From Tannerella sp. (lineage in GTDB: Bacteria > Bacteroidota > Bacteroidia > Bacteroidales > Tannerellaceae): a DNA stretch of 12,654 bases. The stretch lies in assembly GCA_031268395.1 (NCBI GenBank), contig JAIRXI010000209.1, positions 1-12,654 of the forward strand, in the 5' to 3' direction. Positions 6,489-12,654 of the stretch are shown piece by piece. Numbering within the stretch: the stretch's first letter is position 1; every line of letters starts with the position of its first letter. A program made the translations under genes and the position numbers. A model generated the notes under the pieces. That model saw only the letters and a program-made list of their open reading frames with translations, was not told the DNA's origin and made no database searches.

Positions 6489-7817
6489 ATGGAAATATAT
6501 TTGATAAAAGCGCTTCAGTTTATTCTGAGTTTGTCTATTCTGGTGATTGTCCACGAATTTGGACATTTCATCTTTGCGCGCTGGTTCAAGGTGCGCGTGG
6601 AGAAGTTTTACCTGTTTTTCGACCCCTGGTTTTCGCTCTTCAAGTTCAAACCCAAAAACAGCGAGACGGAATATGGCATAGGCTGGCTGCCACTGGGTGG
6701 CTACTGCAAGATTTCCGGGATGATAGACGAGACGATGGACAAGGAACAGATGGCGCAGCCGCCTCAGCCCTACGAGTTCCGTTCCAAACCGGCCGGGCCG
6801 CGTCTGCTGATTATGATTGCCGGCGTACTGTTCAACTTTCTGCTGGCCCTGTTCATCTATTCCATGATTCTTTTCGCGTGGGGAGACACGTATCTGCCGC
6901 TGAAGAACATGAAAATGGGCATGGACTACAGCGACACATTCAAAGAGATCGGATTCCGGGATGGCGACATCCTTCTGGAGGCCGGCGGGACGGCGCTGGA
7001 ACGCCTGAACGGCGATGCGCTCCGCGCCGTCATGAACGCCCGCACGGTGACCGTGCTGCGCGACGGCAGCCCGGCGGCCGTTTCCGTTCCCGATGATATG
7101 ATGCAGCGTGTCATGCGCGACAGGCAGGGCTTTGCCTCGCCCCGCATCCCGATGACCGTCAGCCGCCTGTCGGGCGACGATACCCCTGCCGCCCGTGCCG
7201 GCCTGCAATCCGGAGACCGCATCGTCGCCGTTGACGGCAACGCAACGCCCACGTTTTACGACTTTGTCCAGACGCTTCGCCGGCATAAGGAACAGGAAGT
7301 CGCCCTCTCGTACATTCGCGACGGGCGCGAGTTGTCGGTACGCCTGACGCCCGATTCGCTCGGCATAATTGGCGTCTACCCGACGACGCCTGAAGCTCTT
7401 TACGAGACCGTCACCCTCACGTATGGCTTCCTTGCTTCCTTTCCCGCGGGCATCCGTATGGGCGTTAACACACTGAAAGGATATGTCGGCGACATGAAAT
7501 ATGTCTTTACGAAAGAAGGCGCCACCAGTCTGGGCGGTTTCGGCACCATCGGCAACCTTTTCCCGGCCGGGTGGGACGGACGCGCGTTCTGGATGACGAC
7601 GGCTTTCCTGTCCATCATCCTGGCCTTTATGAATATCCTCCCGATTCCGGCGCTGGACGGCGGACATGTCCTTTTCCTGCTCTACGAAGTGATCGCGCGC
7701 CGCAAACCCAGCGACAAATTCCTGGAATACGCGCAGATCGCCGGAATGATTCTCCTGTTTTCCCTCCTGATCTACGCCAACGGAAATGATCTTTTCCGGT
7801 GGTTCCGCGGGAACTGA
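6489..7817 (+). CDS. rseP: RseP-type site-2 zinc metalloprotease with PDZ domains
   Basis: This 442-residue polytopic inner-membrane protease cuts transmembrane segments, classically of anti-sigma factors and leftover signal peptides. The zinc motif HEFGH (22-26) lies in the first membrane helix, and the second zinc-ligand motif PALDGGH (387-393) lies in a late helix. Membrane segments are seen near 9-30, 105-130, 367-386 and 416-430. Two PDZ-like regions lie between them: a degenerate one (about 140-200) and a clear one with PAARAGLQSGDRIVAVDG (233-250). Length agrees with the family. The ATG at 6489 is preceded by AGGAG, an unusually good ribosome site for this operon. It is the last gene of the cluster, and a 272-bp non-coding gap with repeats follows. 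The natural substrate is unknown; no anti-sigma factor is present in the window. Confidence 0.94.
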   Translation: MEIYLIKALQFILSLSILVIVHEFGHFIFARWFKVRVEKFYLFFDPWFSLFKFKPKNSETEYGIGWLPLGGYCKISGMIDETMDKEQMAQPPQPYEFRSKPAGPRLLIMIAGVLFNFLLALFIYSMILFAWGDTYLPLKNMKMGMDYSDTFKEIGFRDGDILLEAGGTALERLNGDALRAVMNARTVTVLRDGSPAAVSVPDDMMQRVMRDRQGFASPRIPMTVSRLSGDDTPAARAGLQSGDRIVAVDGNATPTFYDFVQTLRRHKEQEVALSYIRDGRELSVRLTPDSLGIIGVYPTTPEALYETVTLTYGFLASFPAGIRMGVNTLKGYVGDMKYVFTKEGATSLGGFGTIGNLFPAGWDGRAFWMTTAFLSIILAFMNILPIPALDGGHVLFLLYEVIARRKPSDKFLEYAQIAGMILLFSLLIYANGNDLFRWFRGN

Positions 7818-7838
7818 ATGGCATGGGAGGTCTTGCCT

Positions 7839-7965
7839 AAGGCACGCAGATGATGCAGATTTTGAAGATTTACGCAGATAGAGAAAACCAACGTCAGGAA
7901 TGGACGTATCGGAAAGAATAAAAATCTGCGGGCATCCGTTCGGTCTGCGTCATCTGCGTGCTTTT
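7839..7965. repeat. Intergenic imperfect inverted repeat built from CGCAGAT motifs
   Basis: GCACGCAGATGATGCAGA (7842-7859) is the inverted complement of TCTGCGTCATCTGCGTGC (7944-7961) with one mismatch. Inside, further ACGCAGAT and ATCTGCG copies occur near 7872 and 7923. The whole could fold into a long hairpin of about 125 bases. It lies between rseP and ligA and may end or stabilise the rseP transcript, though no T-run follows directly. From memory it resembles CGCAGAT-rich dispersed repeats seen in several bacterial phyla. Confidence 0.65.
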
Positions 7966-8056
7966 GACGACAACCCTCACGGCTCTTCAGCGTGTGTTAT
8001 GATTTTTTGATGAAAACTATTTCCGGCACGAAAGTGTTTTGTCAACAACAAAATCT

Positions 8057-8064
8057 TATATTTG
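8057..8064 (+). promoter_or_regulatory. Probable -7 element of the ligA promoter
   Basis: TATATTTG matches the Bacteroidetes TAnnTTTG -7 element and lies 25 bases before the ligA ATG, giving a leader of about 20 bases. A TTTG at 8038-8041 is only 15 bases upstream, shorter than the usual 19 to 21, so the -33 element is weak or absent. It supports separate transcription of ligA-DUF6913-dapA. Confidence 0.55.
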
Positions 8065-8080
8065 CATTCCCTATGTATGA

Positions 8081-10623
<2,543 letters not shown>

Positions 10624-10655
10624 AACTGTACATAAAAAGAAATACTTATTTTCCA

Positions 10656-11549
10656 ATGACAACGATGAATTTAAAAGGAATGGGCGTTGCCCTGGTGACC
10701 CCCTTCGGGGAAGACGGCAGCGTGGATTTCGAAGCACTGCAAAGGCTGGTGGAATACCAGGTGCAGAACGGGACGGATTACCTGGTGATGCTGGGCACAA
10801 CTGCCGAAACACCCACACTGGCCGCAGAAGAGAAGGCGGAGATCGTCCGCCGGACTGTCGCGCAGGTACGCCGGCGTATTCCGGTCGTGCTGGGTGTGGG
10901 CGGCAATTGCACGCGCGAGGTGGTGGAGAAACTGGAACGGGACGACTTCTGCGACATCGACGGCATTCTCTCGGTGGTGCCCTACTACAGCAGGCCTTCG
11001 CAGGAAGGCATTTACCGGCACTACCGGGCCATCGCCGAAGCCGCGCCGAAGCCGCTGATCCTCTACAACGTGCCGGGACGGACAGGCGTGAACATGACCG
11101 CGGAGACCGCGCTGCGCATCGCCCGTGAGTTCGAACACGTGGTCGCCGTCAAGGAAGCTTCCGGCAATATCGCCCAGATAGACCGCATCATCAGAAACAG
11201 ACCACCGCATTTCGAAGTGATTTCCGGCGACGACAGCATCACTTTCCCGCTGATCGCTCTGGGCGCCGTCGGCGTCATTTCGGTCGTCGGAAACGCCCTG
11301 CCGGCCGAATTTGGTCGGATGGTCCGCCTGGCGCTGTCGGGCGATTACGAAAATGCTCGGGCAATACATGCCCGTTTCGTCGAACTGTTCGAACTGCTCA
11401 CCGTCGACGGTAATCCGGCCGGCGTGAAATGCCTCCTCCATCTGACGGGACACATCGAAAACTGCCTGCGCCTGCCCCTGGTACCGGCCAGCCTCGTCAC
11501 CGACAAACGGATCCGGGAAACCCTGCAACGACAGGAATTTCGTTTGTGA
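10656..11549 (+). CDS. dapA: 4-hydroxy-tetrahydrodipicolinate synthase
   Basis: The enzyme condenses pyruvate with aspartate semialdehyde, the first step of the diaminopimelate and lysine branch. That branch supplies the meso-DAP of peptidoglycan, linking it to murA and the M23 peptidase upstream. The 297-residue TIM barrel carries every key residue: T48 and T49 in MLGTTAETPTL, Y110/Y111 in VPYYSRPSQEG, Y137 and R142 in LYNVPGRTG, and the Schiff-base lysine K166 in AVKEASGN. Length is typical. The ATG at 10656 fits the family start (MNLKGMGVALVTPF follows two residues later), and there is no clear promoter in the 32-bp gap, so it is probably read from the ligA promoter. A related aldolase family (NanA) is unlikely given the TTAETPTL and PYYSRPSQEG motifs. 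Confidence 0.96.
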   Translation: MTTMNLKGMGVALVTPFGEDGSVDFEALQRLVEYQVQNGTDYLVMLGTTAETPTLAAEEKAEIVRRTVAQVRRRIPVVLGVGGNCTREVVEKLERDDFCDIDGILSVVPYYSRPSQEGIYRHYRAIAEAAPKPLILYNVPGRTGVNMTAETALRIAREFEHVVAVKEASGNIAQIDRIIRNRPPHFEVISGDDSITFPLIALGAVGVISVVGNALPAEFGRMVRLALSGDYENARAIHARFVELFELLTVDGNPAGVKCLLHLTGHIENCLRLPLVPASLVTDKRIRETLQRQEFRL

Positions 11550-11550
11550 A

Positions 11551-11596
11551 CGATAAACGATAAACGATGAACGATGAACGGGGGGTGTCGTTCATC
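11551..11596. repeat. Heptamer tandem repeats and hairpin just after dapA
   Basis: Four 7-base units follow the dapA stop: CGATAAA twice (11551-11564) and CGATGAA twice (11565-11578). The end of the run forms a perfect hairpin, GATGAACG (11573-11580) with CGTTCATC (11589-11596) around an 8-base G-rich loop. It could stabilise or end the dapA transcript, but no T-run follows, so I do not call it an intrinsic terminator. The 15 bases 11570-11584 also have a perfect inverted copy at 11988-12002. Confidence 0.7.
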
Positions 11597-11936
11597 ATTC
11601 AGGATGCCGGGCGGAAAATCCGATATGCCGGAAAGAGCAGAAATATCGAATCACCCGTAAAACCTTGTGCCTGAAAAAGCCATCACATCTTCAGCGTATG
11701 GCAGGGCATGTCCTTCCGGTGTATGCGATAATGACAGGTCGGTTCCGAAAAAAGTTCGCCTGTCCAAAATTCAGATTAACAGCGATTTGAAACCGAACAT
11801 TCCATTCTCCCCGGTGTCGAACGTCGAAAGGCCGGGGCGCCGAGTGTCGATGCGCCGGGACGTCGACGCGCAATGATTCGGAATAAGTAATCTTCCTTAT
11901 CCCGTACGGTTACAAAGAATAAGATAATCCCGAAAT
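11597..11936. other. Gene-free stretch after dapA
   Basis: I see no gene, tRNA or promoter here. Short open frames on both strands lack ribosome sites and recognisable protein features. Minor structure includes GACAGG/CCTGTC arms (11733-11738 with 11759-11764) and a locally GC-rich patch (about 11815-11872) with GGCGC/GCGCC arms and the palindrome CGTCGACG. The GC-rich patch stands out from the AT-richer bases on each side. Confidence 0.5.
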
Positions 11937-12009
11937 GTCCATTAGACGCTTCAGCCGTTGAAAGTTGAAAATTATAAATACACAATGCCCCCGTTCATCG
12001 TTCCTAGAA

Positions 12010-12082
12010 GACGGGTTGACGGGTGGAGATTCCGTTTGCTGCCGGCAGTCTTCTCTTCCGGACACGACAGGAGAAGCGTCTA
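12010..12082 (+). repeat. Inner inverted repeat, left arm
   Basis: This 73-base arm is an inverted copy of 12412-12482. The 31 bases nearest the array (12052-12082, ending GGAGAAGCGTCTA) are identical to the partner, and the outer GACGGGTTGACGGG and TTCCGTTTGCTGCC blocks are also identical. Differences are limited to three substitutions at bases 15-19 and a rearranged 10-12 base segment in the middle. Such conservation implies a recent duplication or selection. Confidence 0.85.
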
Positions 12083-12101
12083 ATCAGGTCCGCATACAGC
12101 C

Positions 12102-12120
12102 GGAAAATCCCCGATTTTCC
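12102..12120. other. Small perfect hairpin before the palindrome array
   Basis: GGAAAATC (12102-12109) pairs with GATTTTCC (12113-12120) around a 3-base CCC loop. Its right half reads much like the array unit (CCCCGATTTTCC against CCGATTCCCC), so it may be a diverged relative of the array. Confidence 0.5.
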
Positions 12121-12135
12121 CCCGAAAGAGGTCCA

Positions 12136-12362
12136 ATTTCCATAAGGAAATACCCAATTCCCTATGGGGAATTGCCGATTCCCCATAGGGAAATTGCCGA
12201 TTCCCCATGGGGAATTACCGATTCCCCATGGGGAATTACCGATTCCCATAGGGGAATTGCCGATTCCCTATGGGGAATTACCGATTCCCCATGGGGAATT
12301 GCCGATTCCCCATGGGGAATTATCGATTCCCTATGGGGAATTACCGATTTCCATAGGGAAAT
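12136..12362. repeat. Array of eleven palindromes at 21-bp period
   Basis: Eleven 16-base units of the form ATTCCCNNNNGGGAAT are separated by 5-base spacers (mostly TGCCG or TACCG), beginning at about 12136, 12157, 12178, 12200, 12221, 12242, 12263, 12284, 12305, 12326 and 12347. The period is 21 bp, with one 22-bp step. Four units are perfect, with CATG at the centre; others have TATG, ATAG or ATAA. The first and last units read ATTTCC/GGAAAT, a paired change that keeps the stem intact. Only the third unit has a bulged arm. All frames stay open through the array because the unit contains no stop codon, so I do not read it as coding. Confidence 0.92.
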
Positions 12363-12411
12363 TTGCCCCGTAAAATCTGTTTTTGTCCTTAAAATGAGCG
12401 TTTTAAAAAAA

Positions 12412-12482
12412 TAGACGCTTCTCCTGTCGTGTCCGGAAGAGACCGGCAGGCAGCAAACGGAATATCTGCCCGTCAACCCGTC
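12412..12482 (-). repeat. Inner inverted repeat, right arm
   Basis: This 71-base arm is the inverted partner of 12010-12082. Its first 31 bases (12412-12442) are the exact complement of the array-proximal end of the left arm. A further diverged copy of its CACGAC...GTCTA end follows in direct-left orientation at 12536-12566, so the sequence occurs in alternating orientation. Confidence 0.85.
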
Positions 12483-12535
12483 CCGGCCATCCCGGGCCAT
12501 AGTGTGTTGCGGGCCGTTTTTACCGGCAAGGCCTC

Positions 12536-12566
12536 CCGGACACGACGGAGGAAGTGTCTAATGGAC
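12536..12566 (+). repeat. Third, diverged copy of the inner-repeat end
   Basis: CCGGACACGACGGAGGAAG followed by TGTCTAAT repeats the end of the left arm (CCGGACACGACAGGAGAAG then CGTCTAAT) with few changes. It extends into TGGAC, which matches the outer left end at 11937. With 12412-12436 it makes a 150-bp inverted-repeat unit of its own. Confidence 0.75.
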
Positions 12567-12639
12567 CTGTTGGAATAATGAGGTTTTGCCGGAGGGTTTA
12601 TTCCTGCTGAGGTTGTTTTGTTATTAAAAGGAGGTGGAA

Positions 12640-12654
12640 ATGAGGTTCATTTAT
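12640..12654 (+). CDS. Possible start of a gene cut by the window end
   Basis: An ATG at 12640 begins MRFIY and runs off the window. It is preceded by AGGAGGT (12629-12635) at a good distance, a perfect Shine-Dalgarno. No Bacteroides promoter is clear: TTTG at 12585-12588 and TTGTTTTG at 12613-12620 are spaced 24 bases apart and the second is imperfect. With five codons nothing can be said of function. The strong ribosome site is unusual for this phylum. Confidence 0.35.

Larger units (their letters stand above)
11937..12566. mobile_element. Concentric inverted-repeat element, possibly a non-autonomous transposable or intergenic repeat element
   Basis: The outer ends are GTCCATTAGACGCTTC (11937-11952) and its inverted copy GAAGTGTCTAATGGAC (12551-12566), matching at 15 of 16 bases. 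Inside lie a second inverted pair (12010-12082 and 12412-12482) and then a palindrome array (12136-12362). The centres of the three layers fall at about 12251, 12246 and 12249. There is no transposase or integrase and no clear target duplication at the ends. It could be a MITE-like element, a composite of two shorter inverted copies around an array, or a chromosomal structural site. Confidence 0.6.

Noticed and set aside
7971..8008. Terminator from CACG...CGTG before a T-run upstream of ligA
   Set aside because: The stem is four base pairs and the T-run begins about ten bases after it, too weak to support.
11667..11876. 69-codon frame after dapA
   Set aside because: GTG start, no ribosome site, overlaps an equally open minus-strand frame and the GC-rich patch, and shows no recognisable protein features.
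12136..12362. CRISPR array
   Set aside because: The units are 16-bp palindromes with 5-bp near-constant spacers. CRISPR arrays have 23-50 bp repeats with unique spacers of similar length, and there are no cas genes.
11965..12414. 149-codon frame with heptapeptide repeats (TDSPWGI type) through the palindrome array
   Set aside because: It starts at TTG without a ribosome site. The 21-bp period keeps any frame open, frames on both strands are equally open, and one 22-bp unit breaks the peptide phase. Variation follows stem pairing, not codon positions.
12484..12520. Rho-independent terminator from the CGGCC...GGCCG arms before GTTTTT
   Set aside because: The stem is only about 5 bp with a loop of over 20 bases, and GGCC is self-complementary, so alternative pairings are many. 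No gene upstream needs it.
12585..12620. Bacteroides-type promoter before the partial gene at 12640
   Set aside because: The TTTG and TTGTTTTG elements are 24 bases apart and the second lacks the conserved A, so the match is within chance.

Overview
The window looks like a chromosomal segment of a fairly GC-rich member of the Bacteroidetes, most likely order Bacteroidales. Three things point there: the gene order DUF4290-murA-rimM-M23 peptidase-dxr-rseP followed by ligA-DUF6913-dapA; promoters of the Bacteroides type (TTTG, about 20 bp, TAnnTTTG) where they can be recognised; and mostly weak Shine-Dalgarno sequences. The genus cannot be decided from this sequence.

Layout. Positions 1-162 hold a dispersed-repeat fragment and a strong hairpin downstream of a minus-strand gene. 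Positions 163-1728 (minus) encode a ThiC homologue. It keeps the ThiC fold signatures but lacks the C-terminal Cys motif that binds the [4Fe-4S] cluster, lacks the TPKEHL metal-binding His, and has other catalytic motifs rewritten. It has its own promoter, which diverges from the next operon. Positions 1942-7817 (plus) form a tight six-gene cluster: DUF4290 protein, MurA (active-site Cys replaced by Asp), RimM, a membrane-anchored M23 peptidase, Dxr and RseP. They serve cell-wall precursor synthesis, ribosome maturation, wall remodelling, isoprenoid precursor synthesis and envelope proteolysis. A 272-bp gap with an imperfect inverted repeat and a -7 promoter element follows. Positions 8090-11549 (plus) carry ligA, a DUF6913 protein and dapA, with the first two overlapping by 4 bp.

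Positions 11550-12639 hold no gene I can support but are highly structured. Heptamer repeats follow dapA directly. Further on lies a concentric element at 11937-12566: an outer 16-bp inverted repeat, an inner inverted repeat of about 71-73 bp, and in the middle eleven short palindromes at a 21-bp period. All three layers share a centre within about 6 bp (near 12246-12252). No transposase is present. A possible new gene starts at 12640 behind a perfect AGGAGGT and runs off the window.

The two things most worth following up are the radical-machinery-less ThiC homologue and the concentric palindrome element. The remaining genes are conserved housekeeping genes.
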